The notes below the pieces were generated by a model. That model worked only from the letters and a program-made list of their open reading frames with translations. It made no database searches and was not told the origin of the DNA. From NCBI RefSeq assembly GCF_004354915.1, contig NZ_SMSI01000004.1, forward strand, positions 1-64,000: a DNA stretch of 64,000 bases, written 5' to 3'. Made by a program: the position numbers and the translations under genes. The DNA comes from Pseudohoeflea suaedae (GTDB lineage: Bacteria; Pseudomonadota; Alphaproteobacteria; Rhizobiales; Rhizobiaceae). Positions within the stretch are counted from its first letter, which is position 1. Each line of letters begins with the position of its first letter. Shown here in pieces: positions 27,409-36,321 of the stretch.

Positions 27409-28203
27409 TCAAACCGCGATCGGCGCGGCGATATGCGGATGGGATTCATAGCCCTCCAGCCGGAAATCATCGAAGGTGAACGCAAACAGATCGGTCACCC
27501 CCTTGTTGATATGCATGACCGGCAAAGGCAGCGGCTCGCGAGAAATCTGGATACGCGCCTGTTCGAAATGGTTCATGTAGAGATGTGCGTCGCCGAAGGT
27601 GTGGATGAACTCGCCGGGCTTGAGCCCGGTCACCTGCGCCACCATCATCGTCAGCAAGGCATAGGAGGCGATGTTGAACGGCACGCCGAGGAAGATGTCG
27701 GCGGAACGCTGGTAGAGCTGGCACGACAGCTTGCCGTCCGAAACATAGAACTGGAACAGGCAGTGGCATGGCGGCAGCGCCATCTCGTCGACTTCCGCCG
27801 GGTTCCAGGCGCTCACGATATGGCGGCGCGAGGACGGGTTCTTGCGGATCTGCTCGACGACGTTTGCAATCTGGTCGATATGGCGGCCGTCGTGTGCGGG
27901 CCAGGAGCGCCATTGCGCGCCATAGACGGGACCAAGGTCGCCGTTCTCGTCGGCCCAGTCGTCCCAGATCTTCACGCCGTTGGTCTTGAGATAGGCGATG
28001 TTCGTGTCGCCCTTCAGGAACCACAGCAGCTCATGAATGATCGACTTGAGATGCAGCTTCTTGGTCGTGGTGACGGGAAAGCCTTCCGACAGGTCGAAGC
28101 GCATCTGGTGACCGAATACCGAACGCGTGCCCGTGCCGGTTCTGTCGCCCCTGTCTGAACCGGTTTCGAGCACCCGTTCCAGAAGATCCAGGTATTGCCT
28201 CAT
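27409..28203 (-). CDS. thyA: Thymidylate synthase
   Basis: A 264-residue enzyme that makes dTMP from dUMP using methylene-tetrahydrofolate. The N-terminus ([38 protein letters not shown]) and the catalytic cysteine in [14 protein letters not shown] (near residue 146) are diagnostic, as are [23 protein letters not shown] and [15 protein letters not shown]. It heads the thyA-folA pair, which links the dihydrofolate product to its recycling enzyme. Confidence 0.98.
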   Translation of the reverse strand: MRQYLDLLERVLETGSDRGDRTGTGTRSVFGHQMRFDLSEGFPVTTTKKLHLKSIIHELLWFLKGDTNIAYLKTNGVKIWDDWADENGDLGPVYGAQWRSWPAHDGRHIDQIANVVEQIRKNPSSRRHIVSAWNPAEVDEMALPPCHCLFQFYVSDGKLSCQLYQRSADIFLGVPFNIASYALLTMMVAQVTGLKPGEFIHTFGDAHLYMNHFEQARIQISREPLPLPVMHINKGVTDLFAFTFDDFRLEGYESHPHIAAPIAV

Positions 28204-28270
28204 CAGGCTCTCCCATGTGTCGTTTCGCGCCGCATGATTCTCCGCTGCCCGACATTACACGTGCCTGACG

Positions 28271-28299
28271 TAAAAATCGCCCGGACGAGCCGGGCGATT
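28271..28299 (-). terminator. Strong terminator downstream of the DUF2853 gene
   Basis: A perfect 10-bp stem (AATCGCCCGG with CCGGGCGATT) and a 5-base loop, followed on the minus strand by a run of T. It insulates thyA from the gene upstream. Confidence 0.85.
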
Positions 28300-28349
28300 C
28301 ACAGCTTGTCGTTTGCTTTCTGAAAAGCGCTTCAGCGGCGGCCGGGCAG

Positions 28350-28658
28350 TCAGATGGCGCCGAGCTTGCCGAGTTCCTTGGCGCACAGATAGTAGAAGGT
28401 GACGCGCGACTTGGAATTGTCGCCCTTCATCGTCGCGCAGACGCTTTCAACAGCCTTCTCGCCTTCCGTTTCCGAGACGCCGAGCTTGTTGACGCACCAT
28501 TTTTCGACAACACGCGCCGTTTCGGAAGCGTCCGAACAGGACACCAGCGAGGAATCGCGGTTTCGCAGCGCAATTCCGAGGTATTTGACAATCTTGTTGA
28601 TGATCTCGTCCGATGCGCCTGCATCGTATTTCTTCACGTCCGCAGCGTAGTCTGCCAT
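28350..28658 (-). CDS. DUF2853 family protein
   Basis: A 102-residue, probably cytosolic protein (MADYAADVKKYDAGASDEI, then IVKYLGIALRNRDSSLVSCSDASETARVVEKWCVNKLGVSE). The pattern matches the alphaproteobacterial DUF2853 family, predicted to be an all-helical small protein of unknown function. It has two to three conserved-looking cysteines (SCSDASE, KWCVNKL, ESVCATM). It is a single gene with its own terminator, divergent from the tmRNA gene. Confidence 0.85.
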   Translation of the reverse strand: MADYAADVKKYDAGASDEIINKIVKYLGIALRNRDSSLVSCSDASETARVVEKWCVNKLGVSETEGEKAVESVCATMKGDNSKSRVTFYYLCAKELGKLGAI

Positions 28659-28806
28659 GTTACTCCCCTGTTCATGAACCCTCCCTCCAAAAACCTTTGG
28701 CGGGACACGCGACGGATCGATTGTCCGTCGCCGGTTGTCCTCAAGTCAATAGGCCAATTGACCACCGACCGAGACACGGGGTCCTTTTCAAGCGCGCCTC
28801 AGCTCC

Positions 28807-29160
28807 CTATATTGGGGGTGCCGCTTCGCGCGGCTATGGCAATAAACGGCGTTGTAATAAGCCATTCGGACCCGGGGGCGGTACCCGGCGCCTCCACCAA
28901 GATCCGGCGAAGCCGGGCCACACCCGCTCAGGGCGCGGCCGGATGTTGATGGGGGCGAAACAGGATCGACGAGGGTGTAAAGAACGACTTTTTGCTCGGC
29001 ATGATACCACCGTTATCGGGTCACAAGTGTAGTTGCAAACGACAACAACGCTAAGGGTTACGCTGTCGCTGCCTAATGGCGGTGCCAGAAACCCGAATTA
29101 AGTCCTTGCGGGTAGCACTGTAAGGCGGGGTTCGGAGGCACCTGGCAACAGAAGCCTCCA
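28807..29160 (+). ncRNA. ssrA: Two-piece (circularly permuted) tmRNA
   Basis: This is the alphaproteobacterial permuted transfer-messenger RNA. The acceptor piece comes first and ends with CGCCTCCACCA (28889-28899), including an encoded CCA and a T-arm stem (28872-28876 with 28884-28888). The coding piece starts at GGGGGCGAAACAGGATCGAC (28951), whose first seven bases pair with CGCCTCC to rebuild the acceptor stem. The tag frame runs 29035-29076 and encodes ANDNNAKGYAVAA followed by TAA. The 51 bases between the pieces (28900-28950) would be excised. A hairpin GGAGGC/GCCTCC closes the 3' end. It rescues stalled ribosomes and marks the products for proteolysis. The 5' end is approximate. Confidence 0.95.
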
Positions 29161-29366
29161 CTTTCCTCCCCTTCTGTCATCTTTCCGAAACCGCCCGGCG
29201 CCGCTGTGCAGGCTCAAAGCCGCGGCGATTAGCTGTGCACTTTTCAACGCATATTGAGCCGCATCTTTTCGCTTGGCGGCAATGGTATATATATAGCTTG
29301 AATGACGACTCGGCTCGCGCCGGCCCGATGACGAGGTCAGGCGCTCCAACGGAGAAAGTAGAACGC

Positions 29367-29900
29367 ATGCCGCAAGACCATATCCGCTACGACATTCTCG
29401 CCCAGGATGCGTTGCGCGGCGTCATCCGCAAGGTTCTCACCGAGGTTGCCGCGACGGGGTATCTGCCGGGCGATCACCACTTCTTCATCACCTTCATGAC
29501 CGAAGCGCCGGGCGTTCGCATCTCGACCGCGCTCAAGGACCGCTATCCGGAGCAGATGACCATCGTCGTCCAGCACCAGTTCTGGGACCTCAAGGTGACC
29601 GAGAGCCTGTTCGAGATCGGCCTGTCCTTCTCCGACAAGCCCGAAAAGCTGGTCGTGCCCTTCGCTGCGATCCGCGGTTTCTACGATCCTTCCGTCAATT
29701 TCGAACTGGAGTTCGACACGGTGATGGAAGAAGCCGCCAACGACATGGACGACGATATCACCTCCGACGAGGAAATCGCCCAGGTCGTGGAAGAGCTGAT
29801 CGACAAGGGAAATTCCAGATCGGAAGAGGATGAGGGCAAGGAAGACAACGGCAAGAGCGCCGAGGTCGTCTCGCTCGATTCCTTCCGCAAGAAGAACTGA
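29367..29900 (+). CDS. sspB: SspB, ClpXP adaptor for ssrA-tagged proteins
   Basis: A 177-residue protein of the alphaproteobacterial SspB family: IRYDILAQDALRGVIRKVLTEVAATGYLPGDHHFFITFMTEAPGVRIS, then MTIVVQHQFWDLKVTESLFEIGLSFSDKPEKLVVPFAAIRGFYDPSVNFELEF. The globular part binds the ssrA degradation tag. The C-terminus is acidic and flexible, ending LDSFRKKN, the region that tethers to ClpX. ATG 29367 is preceded by GGAGAAAG. Its position just after the tmRNA gene joins tag production and tag recognition in one locus. Confidence 0.95.
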   Translation: MPQDHIRYDILAQDALRGVIRKVLTEVAATGYLPGDHHFFITFMTEAPGVRISTALKDRYPEQMTIVVQHQFWDLKVTESLFEIGLSFSDKPEKLVVPFAAIRGFYDPSVNFELEFDTVMEEAANDMDDDITSDEEIAQVVEELIDKGNSRSEEDEGKEDNGKSAEVVSLDSFRKKN

Positions 29901-29908
29901 ATGCGGCC

Positions 29909-30109
29909 ATGGCCGGCGACGTCGTCAACCTTCGCATGGCGCGCAAGCGCAAGGATCGCAAGGACCGCGAGACGAAGGCCGAGCAGAACCGTATTTCCTT
30001 CGGCCGCACCAAGGCCGAGCGCCAGCATACGAGCGCCGAGAACGAGCGCATCGCCCGGCTTCACGATGCCGGCAGGCGCGAAGCGGATGACAGCCCCGCC
30101 GGCGACTAG
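29909..30109 (+). CDS. DUF4169 family small protein
   Basis: A 66-residue, very basic and charged protein (MAGDVVNLRMARKRKDRKDRETKAEQNR, then FGRTKAER). It matches the short DUF4169 family, which in rhizobia typically follows sspB. It is predicted to be helical, with no membrane segment, and its function is unknown. It starts 8 bases after the sspB stop, so it is probably in the same transcript. Confidence 0.85.
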   Translation: MAGDVVNLRMARKRKDRKDRETKAEQNRISFGRTKAERQHTSAENERIARLHDAGRREADDSPAGD

Positions 30110-30121
30110 GCGGATGTTCCC

Positions 30122-30382
30122 ATGACAGCCAACCGCAAACGCTCGGTGACCATTCGCGGTCACCGCACGTCGTTCTCGGTGGAAGATGCCTTCTGGACCT
30201 GTCTCAGGCAGATGGCGCGCCAGCGCGGTATCTCACTCTCGGCGCTGATCGCGGATATCGACAAGGATCGCGACGAAAGCGACAACCTCTCCTCACGGCT
30301 GAGACTGGCGGTGCTCGACTGGGCGCTCGCCGGCAGGAACGGCGAGACCGACCCTTTCAATTCCCCAGATCGAACGGCCTGA
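30122..30382 (+). CDS. Ribbon-helix-helix domain protein
   Basis: An 86-residue protein with one ribbon-helix-helix fold: KRSVTIRGHRTSFSVEDAFWTCLRQMARQRGISLSALIADID. The strand (SVTIRGHRTSFSV) and the two helices are clear. This group of alphaproteobacterial RHH proteins usually follows sspB and DUF4169, as here (12 bases after the DUF4169 stop). DNA targets are not known. Its last 26 bases overlap the 3' end of the convergent AsmA gene. Confidence 0.88.
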   Translation: MTANRKRSVTIRGHRTSFSVEDAFWTCLRQMARQRGISLSALIADIDKDRDESDNLSSRLRLAVLDWALAGRNGETDPFNSPDRTA

Positions 30383-33300
30383 CCCCGGGCAGTTCCTCGA
30401 AGTCCAGCGACTGTCCAGGCAGCACGGGATCCGGCACGACCGGGTTCGTGATCGCCGGCTGAGCGGCTCGGCTCGGCGCGGCCAGCGGCGCGCGCTCGAT
30501 TGCACGGTCCTCGTTCCCAATCTCGTTCCGTGGCTCGCTCTGTGTCTCATTCGGTGGCTCAGGCGCGCTTTGCTCGAGGAGCTGTCGCGCCTCCTCCTCG
30601 GCAGCCTGACGGGCGGCGTCTTCTTCTGCCGCGCGCCGTGCGGCTTCGGCGGCCTGCCGCTCGCGCTCTGCCCTCGCCTCTTCCGCGCGGCGTTGCCGTT
30701 CTTCGGCTTCGCGGCGCAGGCGTTCCTCTTCCGCCGCCTCGGCGGCTGCACGGTCCACATCGTTCTGCTCGACCAGCGCGAGGATGCGGCGCAGTCTGAG
30801 CTTTTCCAGAACGCCCGCCTGCAGCAGCTCCACCCGTCGCCGCTCGATCTCGTAGGCGCGGACGGACAGGAAATTGGCAAGCTGGGTCACGTCCAGCGAG
30901 CGCTCGGGAGCGTCGAGCGGGCCTTCCACCCGGATACCGATACGCGGCTCGGCGCCGGCCTGGGCCTCCTCGCCGGGATCGAAGGCGAGCGAGAATTCGG
31001 TATCGAGCGTAGCCGCTGCGAGATTGAGCCGGCCTTCGCCGGAGAGCGTGGCCGCACCGCTCGTGACGGCAGGCAGTGAGAAACGCGCCACGCCGCTGGT
31101 GATCGAGAATGGCAGGGATACCTGTTCCGCCGTCAGTTCACCGTTGGAAATCGACAGTCTCGCCAGTTCCTCGACCTGCGCCGTTCCCGTCTCGAACCCG
31201 TCGCGGTCGGCACCATTGACGATGCGCTCGAAGGCATGCGGATCGAGCCCTGAAAGCGTGAAGCCGGAAATCGAAAGCTCGCCGCCGCCGGTGATAGCCC
31301 TGACGAGCGACCGGCTATCCGCGCCCGTCCCTTCGACGCGAGCGCGAAAATCACCCCGACCGGTCACCGGTGCGCTGCCGGATATGGCGTTCTCGATCGT
31401 GGCGACGTCGACGCCCTTGGCTTCGATGGTCGCGGACAGAAAGGCCGTACCATCCGGATTGTCGAGATTGAAGCTACCGCTCATCGTGCCGCCGCGCCAA
31501 CTTGCCGTGCCGTCGGTCAGCTGCAACCGCCCGTCCCGATAGGCGACCGCGCCGGAGAAATCCCGCGCCTCCCCCGCCGGTCCGAGACCGAAGCTTTCCG
31601 CCTGCAGAAGAATGTCGAATTGCGGCGCACCCTCGATCGGCGGCGTATAGGCGCTGTCGCTCCACTGCCCACCGTCAAGCGCGTCGAGCCGGGGGCCGAG
31701 CACAAGCTCGGTCAGCCAGTCGAGATCGGCGCTGCCGAGCGCAAGATCACCGGAAACGGAAATTTCGGGGGCAGTCCGGTCGAATGTCAGCGCGCCGTTG
31801 ACGGCATTCCCGGCAATGCTGCCGGCCAGATTGGAAAGCACGATGGCTTCGGGCAAAAACTCGCCCCTGGCCTCGAGTTCCACCGGCAGTCCCATGCCGG
31901 TCTGGGGAAGCGCCTGACCGAAGAGGATGAGTACCGGATCCGCATCCGGCGAGGACAGCGCCACGTCGAACGTGCCGGTCAGCGGGCCGTCGGCTGGCAG
32001 CGCGCCCTTTCCTTCAAGGGACAGCGACGTATCGCCGGCAGACGCCAGAAGCGTGATGTCCCCACCCGCCGTGCCTTCACCTTCCAGTGAAACTTCAAGA
32101 TGCGCAGCCCCCGTATCGGAAAGCGGCAAGACCGCGAACCCGGCCTGCCCGGCAAGCACGGCTGCTTCATCGTTGTCGGCCGTGACGCGTATCGAACGCG
32201 CGCCCTCTCCGGTTCCGGCCAGCCCGGCGCCGGAGGCCGACAGGGCGAACTCGGTGCCGTTGACCGTGCCGGAAGCAGACAGCGCGGGACCGTTTCCGGG
32301 CGACAATTCGAGTGAGAAGCTTGCATCGAGATCGTCGTAGGCGCCTGGGATGGAGCGGATGCGCGAAAGCGTACTGTTGGCCCCGGCCAGCCGGTTGGCG
32401 AGTGCCAGGAGATTATCGCCGGTCCCGGCACGGATCGTGCCGGTCAGCGATCCTTCGGGAGCGGCGACGGACCCCGCGAAACTGCCGCTCAGGCGTCCCT
32501 CCGCTCCGGCGAGATTGCCGAAGGAGAAATTGCCGATCGTCAGTTCACCGTCCCGATAGACAAGCGTTGCATCGGCCTCCCCGATGTCGAGATCACCGAC
32601 CGTCAGCACCTCGGCGGCGACATGAGCCGAGAGATTGCTGACGCCGATCTGGTCGATATCCCCGCTTCTCGGCTCTATGCCTGCCAGGGTCGAGAGCGCG
32701 CGGACGGCATCGATGTCGAAACGGTCACCGGAAAGATCCATCGACAGCGAAGGCGCACGGCCTTCCAGTTCCTGACGCTCCAGCGCCCCCTTGAGCACCG
32801 CCGGACCGATGGCGACCTCAAGCCCCTCGAAGCGCTGCAGCTGCTCGGTCAGCGAGACCTTGGCCGAGAAACCCGCCTGTTCGATCCGCCGCATCACCGG
32901 ATCGACCTGGCCGGTCAGCCAGTTGGCAAGGCCCGACGGCTGACTGGAGGCGACGACCAGATCGCCGGCAAAGGACGCCCGCTCGCCGACATTGAGAACA
33001 CCGCTCGCCTCCACCTTGGTGCGGCCGGGGAGGCTTGCGGCGAAGCTGTCCACCTGCCAGCTCCCACCTTCAGGCCGGGCGGCTATGCGGACATCGCGAA
33101 TGGTGGTGTCGCTTGCGATGATGGCCGGAAGCGACATTTCCACGCGGCCCGGCAGCGGCGGCGGCGGAAGGCGCGACAGGAAACTGTTGAGCGCGGAAAG
33201 GCGATCGCGTGCCGAGATTGGCGCGGCACTCTCATCCGCGTCTTCTCCCTCCGCCGTGACGTCGACCTGCTGACCATCGGCAATCAGGAGAAATTCCGGG

Positions 33301-34235
33301 TCGGGGCCTGTATCGACCGTCGCCTCGCCGGTTACGATGTACGGATCCACGGAACCGCCGAGTTCCATCCGGTATTCGCCGATGCGCAGCCGCTCGTTAT
33401 CAACCTCGAAATCGCCTCGGGTGACCATCGCGGCAGCAGCCGGCTCACTCGCCTCGGCGGAGTTCATGTATTGCAGCGTGAAAGTGCCGTCATAATGGGG
33501 CTTGGCGTCGGCGATCTCGGCCGTGCCCTCGGTTTCGAGCAGCACCGGCGCGTCATCGGGCAGGATGCGGGTCCGCAACCGCACCGAGCCGTTCTCGGCG
33601 GCTCCGGTGGAAATGTCGAAGGATCCATGCCGCCCCCTGAGCTCCCCGGTACCTTCGACCCGCCATGGACCGCTCAGCGAACGCGCGGAAAGGGTGGCAT
33701 CTATATCGCTTGCGACATGCTCACGGCGGTTTTGCGTATCGACGATGCGGATCGTCGCGCCGGTGACCGCGACCTTCTCGAGCACCACCGTCTCCCCCGA
33801 AGCCGAAGGACGCGCGCTGAGCGCCCATTCGAGCTCGCCATCCGGCAGAAGCCGCATGGTGACCGTCGGGTTCTCGAGCCGCATGTCGAAAATGCGCACT
33901 TCGCCGGAAAGAAACGGGGCGAGTTCGACATCCATCGAGAAGTTCTCGACGGTCATCATCGAATCGCCGTTGATATCGTTGCCGATCGCGACGTCGGAAA
34001 ATGTGACGGAGGGGAACGGCAACAGCCGGGCGTCGGCAGCACCACGCACCTCGACCGGCTGGCCCAGCACGCGGGAGGCCTCTTTCTCGAAGGCCGTCCG
34101 GTAGCTGGTCCAGTCGATGAAGTAGGGGCCGATAAGCGCGGCGAAGAGCGCCACAACCAACAGACCGCCAAAAATGACAAACAGCCGGGCCAGCTGATTA
34201 CCTCCATAGTCAACGGTCTTATGCTGCACCGTCAC
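30357..34235 (-). CDS. AsmA family protein
   Basis: A 1292-residue envelope protein. It has one N-terminal membrane helix (LFVIFGGLLVVALFAALIGPYFIDW, about residues 18-42), then the AsmA signature (YRTAFEKEASRVLGQPVEVRGAADARLLPFPSVTFSDVAIG). The remaining length is a long beta-rich groove of the kind seen in AsmA/TamB-type lipid-transfer bridges, with the C-terminal AsmA-like region near 1000-1150. A charged Glu/Arg/Ala coiled coil lies near 1180-1240. The start is GTG at 34235. It probably takes part in outer-membrane lipid or protein homeostasis. The gene stands alone. Confidence 0.92.
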   Translation of the reverse strand: MTVQHKTVDYGGNQLARLFVIFGGLLVVALFAALIGPYFIDWTSYRTAFEKEASRVLGQPVEVRGAADARLLPFPSVTFSDVAIGNDINGDSMMTVENFSMDVELAPFLSGEVRIFDMRLENPTVTMRLLPDGELEWALSARPSASGETVVLEKVAVTGATIRIVDTQNRREHVASDIDATLSARSLSGPWRVEGTGELRGRHGSFDISTGAAENGSVRLRTRILPDDAPVLLETEGTAEIADAKPHYDGTFTLQYMNSAEASEPAAAAMVTRGDFEVDNERLRIGEYRMELGGSVDPYIVTGEATVDTGPDPEFLLIADGQQVDVTAEGEDADESAAPISARDRLSALNSFLSRLPPPPLPGRVEMSLPAIIASDTTIRDVRIAARPEGGSWQVDSFAASLPGRTKVEASGVLNVGERASFAGDLVVASSQPSGLANWLTGQVDPVMRRIEQAGFSAKVSLTEQLQRFEGLEVAIGPAVLKGALERQELEGRAPSLSMDLSGDRFDIDAVRALSTLAGIEPRSGDIDQIGVSNLSAHVAAEVLTVGDLDIGEADATLVYRDGELTIGNFSFGNLAGAEGRLSGSFAGSVAAPEGSLTGTIRAGTGDNLLALANRLAGANSTLSRIRSIPGAYDDLDASFSLELSPGNGPALSASGTVNGTEFALSASGAGLAGTGEGARSIRVTADNDEAAVLAGQAGFAVLPLSDTGAAHLEVSLEGEGTAGGDITLLASAGDTSLSLEGKGALPADGPLTGTFDVALSSPDADPVLILFGQALPQTGMGLPVELEARGEFLPEAIVLSNLAGSIAGNAVNGALTFDRTAPEISVSGDLALGSADLDWLTELVLGPRLDALDGGQWSDSAYTPPIEGAPQFDILLQAESFGLGPAGEARDFSGAVAYRDGRLQLTDGTASWRGGTMSGSFNLDNPDGTAFLSATIEAKGVDVATIENAISGSAPVTGRGDFRARVEGTGADSRSLVRAITGGGELSISGFTLSGLDPHAFERIVNGADRDGFETGTAQVEELARLSISNGELTAEQVSLPFSITSGVARFSLPAVTSGAATLSGEGRLNLAAATLDTEFSLAFDPGEEAQAGAEPRIGIRVEGPLDAPERSLDVTQLANFLSVRAYEIERRRVELLQAGVLEKLRLRRILALVEQNDVDRAAAEAAEEERLRREAEERQRRAEEARAERERQAAEAARRAAEEDAARQAAEEEARQLLEQSAPEPPNETQSEPRNEIGNEDRAIERAPLAAPSRAAQPAITNPVVPDPVLPGQSLDFEELPGVRPFDLGN

Positions 34236-34301
34236 ATCGGCACAAACAAGGCCGTTTCAATGGTTTCCCGGACTTACGTCATTGAACGCGCGAACAGCCG
34301 C

Positions 34302-35717
34302 TCAGCCGATGAACGGAAACAGCTTGCCCGGGTTCATGATGTTGTTCGGGTCGAGCGCCCGTTTGATCTGCTGCATCATCTCGACGCTGCCGCCGAGTTC
34401 GGCCGGCAGATAGGACGCCTTGCCCTGCCCGATGCCGTGCTCTCCGGTGCAGGTACCGTCATAGCGCAGCGCCCTCTCGTTGAGACGCGCGACGAATTCC
34501 TCGGCGCCCGCGATTTCCTTGGGATCCGTCTCGTCGAGCAGCACGAGAACATGGAAATTGCCGTCGCCCGCATGGCCGACGATCGGCGCGAAGAGCTTGT
34601 GCTGGGCAATGTCCTCCTGGGTCTCCGTGACGCACTCCGCCAGTCGCGAGATCGGCACGCAGACATCGGTCGAGATGCCCTTGGCGCCCGGCCGCAGCTG
34701 GAGCGCGGCCCAGTAGGCGCTGTGACGCGCCTTCCACAGCTGCGTGCGCTTTTCCGGATTGGTGGTCCAGAGAAACTCGCCGCCGCCGCACTCGGCGGCA
34801 ATCTCGGCAAAGGTTTCGGCCTGCTCGGCAACACCGGCCTCGGTGCCGTGGAATTCCAGGAACAGGGCCGGGCTTTCCGGATAGTCGAGCTTGGAATAGG
34901 CGTTGCAGGCCTTCATCTGCAGCGCGTCGAGAAGCTCGATACGCGCAACCGGGATGCCCATCTGGATCGTCATGATCACCGCGTTGCAGGCAGCTTCCAC
35001 GCTCGGGAACGGGCAGACACCGCCCGAAACCGCCTGCGGGATGCCCTGCAGCTGCAGCGTCACAGAAGTCAGAACGCCGAGCGTGCCTTCCGAACCGACG
35101 AAAAGCCGGGTCAGGTCGTAGCCCGCGGACGACTTGCGCGCCCGCCTTGCGGTCCGGATCTCCTCGCCACGCGCGGTCACCGCGGTGACAGCCAGGACGT
35201 TCTCGCGCATGGTGCCGTAGCGCACAGCATTGGTGCCCGAAGCGCGCGTTGCGGTCATGCCGCCGATCGAGGCGTTGGCGCCCGGATCGATCGGGAAGAA
35301 CAGCCCGGTGTCACGCAGCGCGGTATTCAGCTCCTCGCGGGTAATGCCCGGTTCGACTGTGCAGTCGAGGTCTTCCGCGTTGATCTCGATCACCCTGTTC
35401 ATCTTCATCACGTCGATCGAGATGCCGCCGAACGGGGCGTTGACGTGGCCTTCCAGCGACGATCCCGCGCCGAAGGGAATGACCGGCACCTTGTGCTCGG
35501 CGCAGATCTGGACGACCGTCTTGACCTCCTCGGCACTTTCAGGGAACACCACCGCATCCGGCAATTGCGACGGGATATAGGTGGTCGTGTGCGAATGCTG
35601 CTCGCGAATGGAATTGTTGGTCGATACCCTGTCACCGAAGCGTTGCGTCAGAATGTCGACGACGGTCTTGATGCCCTGTTCGTTACGGGCTCCGGTGATG
35701 AATTGTTCAAGTCCCAT
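34302..35717 (-). CDS. FAD-linked D-2-hydroxyacid dehydrogenase (GlcD/LDHD-like)
   Basis: A 471-residue flavoprotein of the FAD-binding PCMH family. The FAD site is visible in VIPFGAGSSLEGHVNAPFGGISIDVMKMNRV (near residues 77-107) and NASIGGMTATRASGTNAVRYGTMRENV. The C-terminal cap ends in GEHGIGQGKASYLPAELG and LDPNNIMNPGKLFP, matching D-lactate/glycolate oxidase and eukaryotic LDHD. It likely oxidises a D-2-hydroxyacid and passes electrons to an unknown acceptor. Start ATG 35717 is preceded by AGAGAGGA. The substrate cannot be assigned. Confidence 0.93.
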   Translation of the reverse strand: MGLEQFITGARNEQGIKTVVDILTQRFGDRVSTNNSIREQHSHTTTYIPSQLPDAVVFPESAEEVKTVVQICAEHKVPVIPFGAGSSLEGHVNAPFGGISIDVMKMNRVIEINAEDLDCTVEPGITREELNTALRDTGLFFPIDPGANASIGGMTATRASGTNAVRYGTMRENVLAVTAVTARGEEIRTARRARKSSAGYDLTRLFVGSEGTLGVLTSVTLQLQGIPQAVSGGVCPFPSVEAACNAVIMTIQMGIPVARIELLDALQMKACNAYSKLDYPESPALFLEFHGTEAGVAEQAETFAEIAAECGGGEFLWTTNPEKRTQLWKARHSAYWAALQLRPGAKGISTDVCVPISRLAECVTETQEDIAQHKLFAPIVGHAGDGNFHVLVLLDETDPKEIAGAEEFVARLNERALRYDGTCTGEHGIGQGKASYLPAELGGSVEMMQQIKRALDPNNIMNPGKLFPFIG

Positions 35718-35841
35718 GGCGTATCCTCTCTTTGTCCCGTTCTCTGCGGCCTTGGCGCCGCTTGCGGGCTGTCCGAGGTTATGAGCAAATGCTGACGAGC
35801 TTGTCCAGTGGCGAGAGGAAGGTTCAAGAGGACAACACAAC

Positions 35842-36318
35842 ATGACGCATCCCCATCCCACACCGTTTCAAGAGCTCGAGCCAGGCTGGTTCGACTATAA
35901 CGGCCATCTCAACATGGCCTATTACAACGTTCTCTTTGATCGCGCTGTCGATTACTTCTTTGACGATATGGGTTGCGGCCGGACCTATCGGGAAAGCGAG
36001 AACCACAGCTTTTTCACTGCCGAGGCCCATGTCTGTTACGTGCGGGAACTCAAGGCAGGCTCCACGGTACAGGCGACCATCCGCCTGGTTGACGTGGATG
36101 CCAAGCGGATCCACGTCTTCGAGGAGCTGTTTCACAGGGACGGCTGGCTGGCCGCGACCTCGGAAACCCTGCTTCTTCACATCGACATGGCCGGTCCGAA
36201 GGTTGCCGCCATGCCGGAGGCGTTGCGCGAACGGTTCGAAATCCTCGCCCGCCGGCACGCCGCCCTCCCCCTCGACGAACGGATCGGCCGGTCGATCCGC
36301 ATCCACCGCAAGGGCTGA
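35842..36318 (+). CDS. Hotdog-fold thioesterase family protein
   Basis: A 158-residue 4HBT-type hotdog protein: GWFDYNGHLNMAYYNVLFDRAVDYFFDDMG is the catalytic region, with the Asp/Asn-Gly-His-Met motif in DYNGHLNM, followed by AEAHVCYVRELKAGSTVQATIRLVDVDAKRIHVFEELFH. Such enzymes hydrolyse acyl-CoA or related thioesters. The ATG lies 124 bases from the divergent flavoprotein start. It converges with the ClC channel gene, only 3 bases apart. The substrate is unknown; some relatives sit in carnitine or betaine pathways, but nothing here supports that. Confidence 0.88.
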   Translation: MTHPHPTPFQELEPGWFDYNGHLNMAYYNVLFDRAVDYFFDDMGCGRTYRESENHSFFTAEAHVCYVRELKAGSTVQATIRLVDVDAKRIHVFEELFHRDGWLAATSETLLLHIDMAGPKVAAMPEALRERFEILARRHAALPLDERIGRSIRIHRKG

Positions 36319-36321
36319 CGC

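Noticed and set aside
28613-29032. 139-codon plus-strand frame over the tmRNA
   Set aside because: It coincides with the tmRNA gene and has no protein features.
32622-35795. Plus-strand frame of 1057 codons
   Set aside because: Antisense to the AsmA and flavoprotein genes, with no recognisable domain.
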